Shown here one piece after another: positions 40,148 through 50,097 of a stretch of 64,000 bases of DNA (the first letter of the stretch is position 1; the number at the start of each line of letters is the position of its first letter). The DNA is from Sphingomonadales bacterium (GTDB lineage Bacteria; Pseudomonadota; Alphaproteobacteria; Sphingomonadales; Sphingomonadaceae), in NCBI GenBank assembly GCA_028871475.1, contig JAGWMZ010000004.1:1-64000 (forward strand). Reading direction: 5' to 3'. The notes below the pieces were generated by a model that saw only the letters and a list, made by a program, of their open reading frames with translations, was not told the DNA's origin and made no database searches. A program made the translations under genes and the position numbers.

Positions 40148-40891
40148 ATGATCCTGCTCAGCGACGAATTCACCGACCTGGCCATCCATGATGGCGTGAT
40201 GCGCACCCATATCTTCCGCCCGGCGGCGGAGGGGCAATTCCCCGGCGTGGTGCTTTTTTCCGAGATTTATCAGGTAACGGCGCCCATCCGCCGGCTGGCG
40301 GCCTTCATTGCGGGCCATGGCTATGTCGTCGCCGTGCCCGAGGTCTATCATGAATATGAGACGCCCGGCACGGTGCTGGCCTATGACCAGCCGGGCACGG
40401 AACGTGGCAATGCGTTGAAGATCGAGAAGCCGGTGGCCGGCTATGACGCCGATGCCCGCGCCGTGCTCGATTATCTGGCGACGCACCCTTCGTGTAATGG
40501 CCGTCTGGCCACGGCGGGTGTGTGCCTTGGCGGCCATCTGGCTTTGCGCGGGGCGTTGGACCCGCGTGTGGCGGCAGCCGCCTGTTTCTACCCCACCGAT
40601 GTGCATGGCGGCACGCTGGGGCAGGGCAAGAGCGATGACACGCTGGCGCGGCTGGCGGAGCTGAAGGCGCAGGCGCTGTTCGTCTGGGGGCGGCAGGACC
40701 CGCATGTGCCCTTTGCCGGGCGCGAGGTGATCCGCGCGCGGCTGGAGGCGGTGGAGGCGCGCTATGAGTGGCATGAGGTGAACGGCGCCCATGCCTTCCT
40801 GCGCGACGAGGGCTATCGCTATGACCCGGAACTTTTCGTGCAGACGACCGGCTGGATGCTGAGCCTGTTCGCGCGGGTGCTGCGCCGGTAG
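40148..40891 (+). CDS. Dienelactone hydrolase family protein
   Basis: GVVLFSEIYQVTAPIRRLAAFIAGHGYVVAVPEVYHE, TAGVCLGGHLALRGALDPRVAAAACFYPTDVH, NGAHAFLRDEGYRYDPE. Confidence 0.9.
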   Translation: MILLSDEFTDLAIHDGVMRTHIFRPAAEGQFPGVVLFSEIYQVTAPIRRLAAFIAGHGYVVAVPEVYHEYETPGTVLAYDQPGTERGNALKIEKPVAGYDADARAVLDYLATHPSCNGRLATAGVCLGGHLALRGALDPRVAAAACFYPTDVHGGTLGQGKSDDTLARLAELKAQALFVWGRQDPHVPFAGREVIRARLEAVEARYEWHEVNGAHAFLRDEGYRYDPELFVQTTGWMLSLFARVLRR

Positions 40892-40966
40892 GAGTCTGGG
40901 GTATTTGCGCAATTGGCGCGGCTGGCGGGGCGTGCATGGTGTGCGGGTCTGATCGAGAGGTATTCC

Positions 40967-42607
40967 ATGCGCCAGCGCCTGCTTTCCGCCCTAGCCCTTG
41001 CCAGCGTGACGGGCGGCGGCCTGCTTGCTGATGCCACTGCAAGCGCTCAGACTTTCTCGACCCCGTCAGCCGTTCCCCCGCCCGGCGAAGCGCCCAAGGT
41101 CAGTGCCTTGTGGGCGGTGGTGCGCGAGCTGGCCGACGACAGCTATCAGGGGCGCGGGGCAGGTTCACCCGGTTATGACCGTGCGGCGGCATGGCTGGTG
41201 AAGCAACTGACCGCGATGGGCTTGCAACCGGCAGGCACGAAGGGTTTCTATCAGCCGGTCGATCTCGTGGCGCAAAGCTTTGACACCGCCGCCAGCCATG
41301 CGGCGCTGATCGGCCCATCGGCCATGGTGCCGCTTTCCGTGCCGCAAGACATCTATTTTCGCGGCGGCCATGCCATGCCGGTGGATCTGAACGCGCCTAT
41401 CATCTTTGCGGGCTATGGCCTGTCCATGCCCGATGTCGGCTATGATGATTTTGCCGACATTGATGTGAAGGGCAAAATCGTCGTCGTGCTGCCCGGCGGG
41501 CCGGAGTCGATTTCGGGCGCGCGCAAGTCGAATGCCCGCAGCGAGGTGGCCGGGCTGTTGGCGCGGCGCGGGGCGCTGGGGCTGATCCAGCTTTCGACGC
41601 CCAAGCAGACCGAAATTCCATGGGCGCGGCAGGTGAGCGGCTCCTCGCGCGCCTCGTTGATGCTCAGCGACGGTGGCTTGCGCGATGTTTCTGCGCCCTT
41701 CCTCGCCGGCGCTCTCAACCCCGAGAAGGCCGAGGCGCTGCTGGCAGGGTCGGGCCACAGTTTTGCCGAACTGGCCGCTCTGGCAGATAGCGGGGCGAAG
41801 CTGCCCCATTTCGATCTGGCCACCCGCCTCTCCACCCATGTCGTGACCACACGCAAGCTGCTGCACAGCGCCAACATCGTTGCCCGCCTGCCCGGCAGCG
41901 ATCCGGTGCTGTCCAAGCAAGTCGTTGTCGTCTCGGCCCATCTCGACGGGCTTGGCGTGGGCACGCCGGTGAAGGGCGATGCCATCTACAATGGCGCGCT
42001 TGACAATGCGGTTGGCGTGGCCAGCGCCCTGACCATCGCCCGCGACCTCAAATCGGGCAAGCGCCCGCGCCGCAGCGTGCTCTTCCTTTTCCCCACCGCC
42101 GAGGAAGGCGGTCTGCTCGGCTCGCGCTATTTCGCCATGCGGCCCAGCGTGCCAAAGACAAGCATCGTGGCCGACATCAACTTCGACATGCCGCTGCCGA
42201 TCTTCCCGCTTACCAGCGTGACGCCCATCGGCTATGAGGAAAGCTCTCTGGGCAAGGTTGCCGCCGCCGTGTCCGACAAGATGGGCCTGCCCATCGTGCC
42301 AGACCCCTTTCCCGACCGTCGCGTCTTCATCCGCTCTGACCAATATAGTTTCATCAAGGCCGGCGTGCCCTCGCTGTTCATGAAGCTGGGCTTCAAGCGC
42401 GATACGCCCGAGGCGGTGGTCGAGCATGACTGGCGCGCCAACATCTACCATTCCCCGCGCGATGATGGAAACCAGCCGGTGATCCGCCCGGTGGCAGCCG
42501 CTTTTGCGGATTACGTGACTGCCGTGGTGCGGCGCGTCGCCAATGAAACGGCACGGCCGACATGGAATGCAGATAGCTATTTCGCGCGGTTTGCGGGGAA
42601 GAAATGA
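40967..42607 (+). CDS. M28 family metallopeptidase with signal peptide
   Basis: VVVVSAHLDGLGVG, YNGALDNAVGVASALTIARDL, LFLFPTAEEGGLLGSRYFA. Confidence 0.92.
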   Translation: MRQRLLSALALASVTGGGLLADATASAQTFSTPSAVPPPGEAPKVSALWAVVRELADDSYQGRGAGSPGYDRAAAWLVKQLTAMGLQPAGTKGFYQPVDLVAQSFDTAASHAALIGPSAMVPLSVPQDIYFRGGHAMPVDLNAPIIFAGYGLSMPDVGYDDFADIDVKGKIVVVLPGGPESISGARKSNARSEVAGLLARRGALGLIQLSTPKQTEIPWARQVSGSSRASLMLSDGGLRDVSAPFLAGALNPEKAEALLAGSGHSFAELAALADSGAKLPHFDLATRLSTHVVTTRKLLHSANIVARLPGSDPVLSKQVVVVSAHLDGLGVGTPVKGDAIYNGALDNAVGVASALTIARDLKSGKRPRRSVLFLFPTAEEGGLLGSRYFAMRPSVPKTSIVADINFDMPLPIFPLTSVTPIGYEESSLGKVAAAVSDKMGLPIVPDPFPDRRVFIRSDQYSFIKAGVPSLFMKLGFKRDTPEAVVEHDWRANIYHSPRDDGNQPVIRPVAAAFADYVTAVVRRVANETARPTWNADSYFARFAGKK

Positions 42608-42835
42608 AAGAGAAGGTGCGAGGGCCATCGCCCTCGCGCTCCTTTTTGTTTGGAGAGGGACTGCCGGGCCGAAGCATAGCGCCAGCATCGCCGCGCCGCA
42701 GGCAGGAAGAACGAAGGCGCAGCGCTGGGGGCATGAAAGCCTGCGGCGCGGCCAACTCAGCGCTTTGGCCGAACCCTGCACACAACGCCGACATCTAAAG
42801 GGAGCGCGAGGGCGATGGCCCTCGCACTTATCGCT
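42608..42835. repeat. Composite palindromic intergenic repeat, copy 11 (full, right B module decayed)
   Basis: A' 42618-42637; B' intact; right B reads GCCTGCGGCGCGGCCAACTCAGCGC; A 42806-42825. Confidence 0.9.
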
Positions 42836-42841
42836 TCCTTC

Positions 42842-45166
42842 TTACTTCCCCAAAGACATCGAGAAAGGCCGCGCCGAAAGCGCAGCGCCCCATGCCTTGT
42901 TCGGCTGGGCCTGCATGGTGAAATGCAACTCGCCCCCGGCACGCACTTGTGCATCGGTGATATAGGTCACGTTGAGCGGCTTTCCGTTGAGCGTCACCGA
43001 GCCGACGTAGGGATGCGCGTCCGACAGGCCATCGGTCACCACGGTGAAGTGGTTGCCGTTGGGCAGGGTGATGGTGGCGCGCGACACGAAGGGCCGCCCG
43101 ATGACATATTGGTTCGAGCCGGGCGCGACGGGGTAGAAGCCAAGGCCGGTGAACACCAGCCATGCTGACATCTGGCCAAGGTCGTCGTTACCGGCAAGGC
43201 CATCGGGGGTGGGCTTGTACTGGCTCTCGACAATCTGCTTCAGGCGGGCCTGGGTGCGCCATGGGGCGCCGGCATAGGTGTAGAGATAGGCGACGTGATG
43301 GCTGGGCTCATTGCCGTGGATATATTGGCCGATGAGACCCGCGATATCCTCGGCGTGGCTGTAATCCACCTTGGAGTTGTCGAAATCGAACATGGCGTCG
43401 AGCTTGGCGATGGCCTTGGCATCCCCGCCCAGGATCTTGAACAGCCCTGCCTGATCCTGCGGGGCGAACCAGCTGTATTGCCAGGCATTGCCCTCGGTAT
43501 AGTCCGAACCATAGTTGATGGCGGTGGGGTCGAAGGGGGTGCGGAAGCTGCCATCCGCCTTGCGGGCGCGCAGCCAGCCTGATTTGGCATCGAAGCTGTT
43601 GCGCCAGTAGGAGGCGCGCTTTTCGAAGGTGTCAGCAATGTCGGTGCGGCCCATGGCGCGGGCCATGCGCGAGATCGTCCAGTCGTCGAAGGCATATTCG
43701 ACGGTTTTGGAGGCCGCTTCCGGCTCGCGGTCGATGGGGACGTAGCCCAGCTTCATATAGTCGCCCAGGCCACCATATTGGGCGTGGGTAGCGCTGGCGA
43801 CCATGGCATCCAGAGCGGCATTGGCGTCAAAGCCCTTGATGCCCTTCAGATAAGCGTCCGCGATCACCGGCACGGCGTGATAGCCGATCATGCACCATGT
43901 CTCACGCCCGGCGAATTGCCAGATGGGCAGGATGCCATCGGGGCTTTCCTGCTGGCTGGCGACCAGCGAATTGACGACATCGGCGGTGGTCTGCTCGGGC
44001 TGGATGAGAGTGAGCAGCGGATGCTCGGCGCGGAATGTATCCCACAGCGAGAAGGTGGAGCGGAAGGTAAAGCCCCTGGCCAGATGGACCTGATCGTCCG
44101 GCCCGCGATAGCGGCCATCGGCATCGCTCCACACGCTGGGCGCCAGCAGGGCATGGTAAAGTGCGGTGTAGAGGTTGCGGCGCATGGTCTCGGGCGCCTC
44201 GATCTGCACGGCGCCCAGCGCCTTGCCCCAAGCGGCCTCGCTGGCGGCGCGGATGGCGTCGAAATCGCCCGGCTCGCTGGCGAGATTGGCGATGGCGCCA
44301 TTCTCGTCCACGCCTGACAGCGCGACCTTCACCTCCAGCGGGCCCTTGATCTGGCCGAAATCAAGGCTGGCCTCCAGCGCCTTGCCCAGCTTTTCGGAAA
44401 GGTCGGCATCGGTGCGGCCCGGCCCTTTGAAGCCACGATAGGGCACGTTGGTGTCGCGGTCGATCAACTCATGGCCGAGGAGCGGCGCGGAAAAGCGCAT
44501 GGCGAAATCGAGCTTGCGCCCCGGCGCCCAGCCGCGCGTTTCGCGAAAGCCGGTGAGCGTGCCATCGGGATGCAGATGCAGGCCCGACCACAGCACTTTG
44601 CCCGGATAGTTGTAGAGCGAGGTTCGCAGGTCGATCACCAGCCGCGCCCGTGCGCCGGGCTGGAAGGTGTAGCGGTGGACGCCAACGCGCGTGCCGGCGG
44701 TCATTTCGGCGCGGATTCCCGTATCGGCAAGGGTGACGGCGTAATAGCCGGGGTGGGCCACCTCGCTCTCATGCGAAAAGCGGCTGCGATAGCCCGACCC
44801 CGGCACTTTGGGATCACCCGGATCGAGTTTCACCTCGCCCACTTGCGGCATGACCAGAATGTCGCCCAGATCCGAATGGCCCGCGCCCGAAAAATGGGTA
44901 TGCGAAAAGCCCTGAATGGTGGGGTCGGAATAGCGATAGCCCGCCGCATGGCTGTAACAGGCGCGGATTTCACAACTCGTGTCGGTATCGGGCGAAAGCT
45001 GCACCATGCCGAAGGGCGCGCTGGCACCGGGGAAGGTATGACCTTCGCCGCCCGTGCCGACCATCGGGTCGGCGGCCTCGCTGGGGCTGGGCCCCTGTGC
45101 GTGAAGCGCCAGAGGAGAGCAGGACAGGACGAGGGCCAGAGCGGCGCGCAAGGGGGAGCGAAGCAT
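42842..45166 (-). CDS. GH92 family glycosidase (alpha-1,2-mannosidase type)
   Basis: Signal peptide; DPMVGTGGEGHTFPGASAPFGMVQLSPDT, GFSHTHFSGAGHSDLGDILVMPQ, GNDDLGQMSAWLVFTGLGFYPVAPGSNQYVIGRPF. Confidence 0.95.
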   Translation of the reverse strand: MLRSPLRAALALVLSCSPLALHAQGPSPSEAADPMVGTGGEGHTFPGASAPFGMVQLSPDTDTSCEIRACYSHAAGYRYSDPTIQGFSHTHFSGAGHSDLGDILVMPQVGEVKLDPGDPKVPGSGYRSRFSHESEVAHPGYYAVTLADTGIRAEMTAGTRVGVHRYTFQPGARARLVIDLRTSLYNYPGKVLWSGLHLHPDGTLTGFRETRGWAPGRKLDFAMRFSAPLLGHELIDRDTNVPYRGFKGPGRTDADLSEKLGKALEASLDFGQIKGPLEVKVALSGVDENGAIANLASEPGDFDAIRAASEAAWGKALGAVQIEAPETMRRNLYTALYHALLAPSVWSDADGRYRGPDDQVHLARGFTFRSTFSLWDTFRAEHPLLTLIQPEQTTADVVNSLVASQQESPDGILPIWQFAGRETWCMIGYHAVPVIADAYLKGIKGFDANAALDAMVASATHAQYGGLGDYMKLGYVPIDREPEAASKTVEYAFDDWTISRMARAMGRTDIADTFEKRASYWRNSFDAKSGWLRARKADGSFRTPFDPTAINYGSDYTEGNAWQYSWFAPQDQAGLFKILGGDAKAIAKLDAMFDFDNSKVDYSHAEDIAGLIGQYIHGNEPSHHVAYLYTYAGAPWRTQARLKQIVESQYKPTPDGLAGNDDLGQMSAWLVFTGLGFYPVAPGSNQYVIGRPFVSRATITLPNGNHFTVVTDGLSDAHPYVGSVTLNGKPLNVTYITDAQVRAGGELHFTMQAQPNKAWGAALSARPFSMSLGK

Positions 45167-45204
45167 GGGGGCGGTTTGTAAGCCGTCCCCGCGCCACTGT
45201 CCAA

Positions 45205-46535
45205 TCAGGCGATCAGCGCATCCGCCAAAGTGCCATCATGATAGCGGGCCTCGTCCAGCAGCCCTTCGCGGCGGGCGACCAGCGTGGGGATGAGGATCTG
45301 CCCGGCGACATTGGTGGCGGTGCGTCCCATGTCGAGAATGGGGTCGATGGCGAGCAACAGCCCCACGCCTTCCAGCGGCAGGCCCAGCGTGGAGAGGGTG
45401 AGGGTGAGCATCACCACCGCGCCTGTCACCCCCGCCGTGGCGGCCGAGCCCAGCACCGAGACGGCGACGATCAGTCCATATTGCAGCGGCGCCAGCGTGA
45501 TGCCGTAGAACTGCGCGATGAAGATGGCGGCAATGGCGGGATAGACCGCGGCGCAACCATCCATCTTGGTGGTGGCGGCAATCGGCACGGCAAAGGAGGC
45601 ATAGGCGCGCGGCACGCCCAGCTCCTCGGCGGCGACTTCGGCCAGCGGCAGGGCCGCAGCGGAGGAGCGCGAGACGAAGGCAAGCTGGATGGCAGGCCAT
45701 GCCTTGGCATAGAAGCGGCGCGGCGAAAGCCCATGGGCCGCCAGCAGCGAGGGATAGACCACGCCCACCACCAGCGCGAGGCCAAGGTAGAGCGCGCCGG
45801 CAAACAGGCCCAGACGCGACAGCGTGTCCCAGCCATATTGCACCACGGCATTGCCGATCAGCGCCGCTGTGCCGATGGGTGCAAGGCGGATCACCCAGCC
45901 CAGCAGTTTGCGCAGCACCACCAGCAGGTCCGCCGTCCAGCCCAGAAAGCGCTGGCCTGCCTCACCCGAATGCAGCGCTGCGCTGCCCACCGCCAGAGCG
46001 ATGACGACCACTTGCAGGATGTTGAAATCCACCCCCGTGCTGGCCGCGCCATTGGCCAGTTTGGTGGTGGCGACAAGGCCAAGCATGTTGGCCGGGATCA
46101 GCCCCTTGATGAAATCGAGCCAACTGCCCACCGTGTGGGGCTGGGCTGCCTCGCTGGCGATGGCCCCGCTGTGCAGGCCGGGTTGCAGGCCAAGGCCCAG
46201 CGCAATGCCGATGGACACGGCGATGAGCGCGGTGATGGCAAACCACAGGAAGGTCTGCGCCGCCAGCCGCGCGGCATTGTTCAACTCACCCAGCCGTGCC
46301 ACGCTGGCCACGATGGCGGCAAACACCAGCGGCGCCACGGTGGCGCGCAGCAGGGTGATGAAGCTCGACCCCATCAGATTGAGCGCGACCGCCAGCGGAT
46401 GTGTCTTGTCGCCCGGCAAGGCGCCGGTTGCCCGTGCCAGCAGGCCCAGCGCCAGACCAATGCCGATGGCCGCCGCGATCTGCAAGGCAAAGCCGCGCCG
46501 TGGCGGCCGGGAGGGGGACAGGGTGGTCTGGGTCA
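45205..46535 (-). CDS. Dicarboxylate/amino acid:cation symporter (DAACS family)
   Basis: LMGSSFITLLRATVAPLVFAAIVASVARLGE, FVSRSSAAALPLAEVAAEELGVPRAYASFAVPIAATTKMDGCAAVYPAIAAIFIAQ; GTG start proposed at 46535. Confidence 0.9.
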
Positions 46536-47140
46536 CGTCAGGCTCCGGGGGGGGGGGAGGGGTGAGAGCGCATATGGGAGGCAGGTGATCACAATCCCAG
46601 CCTCTGCCAGAAGGCATCGGCGGTGACGCTGGCCTCCGGGCGGGAGGGACGGGTTTCGCCATGCCACCATGAGGGGTGCGGTAGGGGAGGGATTGTGCCC
46701 GACCTTGCTGCCGGGCGGCGGGGAAAATCGGGCTGGCGAGACATCAGTCGGTTCCTTGTCTTGCGGCTTCCGGAAGCCGTCTGGTGTCGTGTCGATCCCT
46801 GGAATAATATTGATAAGGCAGTATTTATCGTCACTGACGGTGGCGGGCGCGGGGCCCGTCTGGCCGAACTGCTTCGCGTCCATCCGGCACGGGACAGGAA
46901 GGGGGGCGTCGGATCAGAGGTCTAATCACTACTAATAAAGTAGAGTTTTGTCCCGCAAGCCTTGCTGAGGGTCTGCCAAGAAATTCTATGTCCGAAAGGC
47001 CCCGCTCAAACCACCTCTTTGCCGGTTTCAACAAACTCTAGCCCGCCGCTTGGCATTCAGGGATTGAGCCGACCGGCCAAAGCTGATTATGCAGGGGGCA
47101 TGGTTGCTTTTCTTCAACCCTTGCCCCTACGGTTTGCCCG

Positions 47141-47839
47141 GTGACGCGCCGCGCGCTCATCATCCGCCATGTGCCGCATGAAGGCGTTGCGGGCTATCGT
47201 GCGCCGATCGAGGAGGCTGGCTATGAGATTGACCGGATCGACGTGACCGATCCCGGCTTCTCCTCGGTGGATCTGCGCGAACCGGATCTGCTGATCATGA
47301 TGGGCGGGCCGATGGCGGTCTATGAGCAGGCGCAATATCCCTGGATCGCCTGCCAGCTGCGCCGACTGGCGCGGCGGCTCGAGGCGAACCGACCGACTCT
47401 GGGCGTCTGCCTTGGCGCGCAGATGATGGCCGCTGCCATGGGCGCGCAGGTCTATGCCGGGCCCGCCATAGAGGTCGGTTTCCACCCCGTCAGTCTGCGC
47501 GAAGAACCCGGCCCCTTGCGGCATCTTGACGGTGTGCCGGTGCTGCACTGGCATGGCGACACATTCCATATGCCTGACGATGTCGAATGGCTGGCCTCCA
47601 GTCCGCTCTATCCGCATCAGGCCTTTCGGCGCGGGGGCAATGTGCTGGCCCTGCAGTTTCATGCCGAAATGGGGCTGGACCCGCGTTTCGAGGCGTGGAT
47701 CGAACAATGGCCCGAGGCGATCGCCGAGGCGGGCAGCACCGAACAGGCGATGCGCGAGGCGCATGCCCGCCATGGTCCCGGCGCGGTGGCGGCCGGGCAG
47801 GCGATGATCCGCGAATGGCTGGCCGGGCTGGAGCACTGA
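47141..47839 (+). CDS. Type 1 glutamine amidotransferase
   Basis: PDLLIMMGGPMAVYEQAQYPWIACQLRRL, TLGVCLGAQMMAAAMGAQVYAGP, LALQFHAEMG; GTG start. Confidence 0.92.
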   Translation: MTRRALIIRHVPHEGVAGYRAPIEEAGYEIDRIDVTDPGFSSVDLREPDLLIMMGGPMAVYEQAQYPWIACQLRRLARRLEANRPTLGVCLGAQMMAAAMGAQVYAGPAIEVGFHPVSLREEPGPLRHLDGVPVLHWHGDTFHMPDDVEWLASSPLYPHQAFRRGGNVLALQFHAEMGLDPRFEAWIEQWPEAIAEAGSTEQAMREAHARHGPGAVAAGQAMIREWLAGLEH

Positions 47840-48032
47840 GCCGGATTGACCCGGCGATGGAGCCGGGCACGGGTGGGGGAACCAAAGCCCGCGCCGTTCA
47901 TTCCAGATCAGAGGCCGCAGGAACCGGCCGGACCTGTCACCATGACGAGCGGTGAGCTTTATGGATGCGCGCAAACGTCAGGACGAATGGTGGAGCGCCA
48001 AAGGTCCGCTGTCAGCGACAGCAGTGGCCCGA

Positions 48033-48527
48033 TCAGTCGCGCATGGCGAGGCGGGTAGGGTCCTTGGCGGGAGCATCGCTGTAGATGAAGCCATAGGCCG
48101 GGGCAGCGCGCATGCCCAGCGCGTGGATGGGCGCGTACCAGACGCGGACCTGGCTCCAGTCGCCCTTTTCGGACACGTCCTCGGCGAGGGCAGCGTGCTC
48201 GATCATGCCGGGGCGCGACCAGTTTGCATGGTCGAGCAGGACATGACGCTCATCGACCACCTTGCTGACGGTTGCGACATGGCCCGAGGGCATCGCACGG
48301 GTCGCGCGGAAGGCCAGAACCGAGCCGACGCGGGGCGTTTCGCCACGGGCGTAGACACCGGCGGCCTGTGCCCACCAGCCACCAGCCGCGCCGAAGAGCG
48401 AGATGCCTGACACTTCGCGAGCATAGGGAGCGCACTGGGTATGGGCCTGGGCCGGAGCGGCCACCGCCAGAACTGCGGTTCCCGAGGCAATGATGGCAAT
48501 GTTGCGCAGATTTTTGATCGCAGACAT
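48033..48527 (-). CDS. CHAP domain-containing secreted protein
   Basis: QCAPYAREVSGISLFGAAGGWWAQAAGVYARGETPRVGSVLAFRATRAMPSGHVATVSKVVDERHVLLDHANW. Confidence 0.88.
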   Translation of the reverse strand: MSAIKNLRNIAIIASGTAVLAVAAPAQAHTQCAPYAREVSGISLFGAAGGWWAQAAGVYARGETPRVGSVLAFRATRAMPSGHVATVSKVVDERHVLLDHANWSRPGMIEHAALAEDVSEKGDWSQVRVWYAPIHALGMRAAPAYGFIYSDAPAKDPTRLAMRD

Positions 48528-48792
48528 GAATTTGCGCAGCACGCCCAATTCCCTTGATGAACCACCGACCCCCGGCGATGTCCATAGTCGTAGCGGGCTT
48601 GTGCGGCGCAGCACACCCCCGGGCAGGGGCAGTCATCGTGTTTGAACAACGGTTCATCGGCTCGTCGAAACGAGTTGTGGAATGCGGTGTGGCGCCCTTG
48701 CCGCACTCGCCCTGCCGGGCGTGGCCGCAATGCCACATGCGTGCCGGCACATCTGCTTCCCATCACCGGAACCATGCGGCAAGACCTGTGAC

Positions 48793-49212
48793 ATGATGCA
48801 GGCCACCACCAGATTCGACATCGCCACTCATGGCCCGTCCCTCACCGAGTTCACCCGCGAAGTGGCCCGGTGGCTGGAGCGGCAAGGCATCGAAACCGGC
48901 CTGTTGACACTGTTTTGCCGGCATACGTCAGCCTCGCTGCTGATCCAGGAAAATGCCTCGGACGCGGTGCAGCAAGACCTGCTGGCCTATTTCGCGCGAA
49001 TCGCGCCGGAAGGGCGAGGGCTCTATGCCCATGATGATGAGGGCCCCGATGACATGCCCGCCCATCTGCGCACGGCGCTCACCCAGGTCAGCCTGTCGAT
49101 CCCTGTGGTCGACGGGCGCATGGTGCTGGGAACATGGCAGGGGATCTATCTCTTCGAACACCGGCGCGGCGGGCAGCGGCGGCAGGTGGTCGCGCATCTG
49201 ATCGGGGACTGA
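48793..49212 (+). CDS. YjbQ family protein (secondary thiamine-phosphate synthase enzyme family)
   Basis: TLFCRHTSASLLIQENASDAVQQDLLAYFARIAP, GPDDMPAHLRTALTQVSLSIPVVDGRMVLGTWQGIYLFEHR. Confidence 0.93.
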   Translation: MMQATTRFDIATHGPSLTEFTREVARWLERQGIETGLLTLFCRHTSASLLIQENASDAVQQDLLAYFARIAPEGRGLYAHDDEGPDDMPAHLRTALTQVSLSIPVVDGRMVLGTWQGIYLFEHRRGGQRRQVVAHLIGD

Positions 49213-49257
49213 AGGGTGGGATGACGCAGGGGGCACCCTGTGCCGGCTCTTCCCGTC

Positions 49258-49911
49258 CTAAAAATCAACCTCCAGTTCCTCGATCTCTTCGGGCTCGGCC
49301 CTGGCGGCCTCCACCCATTGCTTCATCGGCGCCCATTCGGCGATCGTTGCGCAATAGGCCGCGCTTGGTGCCGACAGTTTGACCGCATAGGTGATGAAGC
49401 GGGTGGTCACCGGGGCATACATGGCATCGGCGATGGTGGGCGCCGCGCCAAACAGGAAGGGCCCGCCATAGGTCGAGAGACATTCCTGCCAGATCGCCTC
49501 GATCCGCTCGATGTCGGGGCGGGCGCCGGAAAAGACCGGGAAGCTGTCATGCCGCATCTTCAGATTCATCGGCAGGGCAGAGCGCAGATTGGTGAAGCCG
49601 GAATGGATCTCGCCCGAGATCGAGCGGCAATGGGCACGCGCCACCCGGTCCTGCGGCAGCATATGCGCCTTGGGGAAAGTCTCGTTCAGATATTCCGCGA
49701 TGGCCAGCGTGTCCCACACGCTCGCCCCGTCATGCGTCAGGCGCGGCACCAGCACGGAGGGGCTGAGCAGCAGCAGTTCGGCGCGGTTGGCGGCATCATT
49801 GGCGACGCGCTGCTCCGCCACTTCCAGTCCGGCGAGCTGGCACATCAGCCATCCGCGCAGGGACCAGGCCGAATAGGTCTTGCTCGAAATCGTCAGCGTC
49901 GCGCGATCCAT
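49258..49911 (-). CDS. Glutathione S-transferase family protein
   Basis: MDRATLTISSKTYSAWSLRGWLMCQLAGLEVAEQRV, VPRLTHDGASVWDTLAIAEYLNETFPKAHMLPQDRVARAHCRSISGEIHSGF. Confidence 0.92.
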   Translation of the reverse strand: MDRATLTISSKTYSAWSLRGWLMCQLAGLEVAEQRVANDAANRAELLLLSPSVLVPRLTHDGASVWDTLAIAEYLNETFPKAHMLPQDRVARAHCRSISGEIHSGFTNLRSALPMNLKMRHDSFPVFSGARPDIERIEAIWQECLSTYGGPFLFGAAPTIADAMYAPVTTRFITYAVKLSAPSAAYCATIAEWAPMKQWVEAARAEPEEIEELEVDF

Positions 49912-50097
49912 GGGGCCCCTCCCTTGCTGCGCTGCAAGGGTGACAGGGACGCAGGGGCATTGCAAGCAGAAGCAGGCTTGCTTTCCGTCATGATGCAGCG
50001 CAGCATGGATGGTATGCGGCGAAGGCAGATCGGCGCGGCATGGGCGGATGGGCGCGGGGCTCTGCCGGCTGTGTCCGTCCCGCCGCGGGGGTATGGC

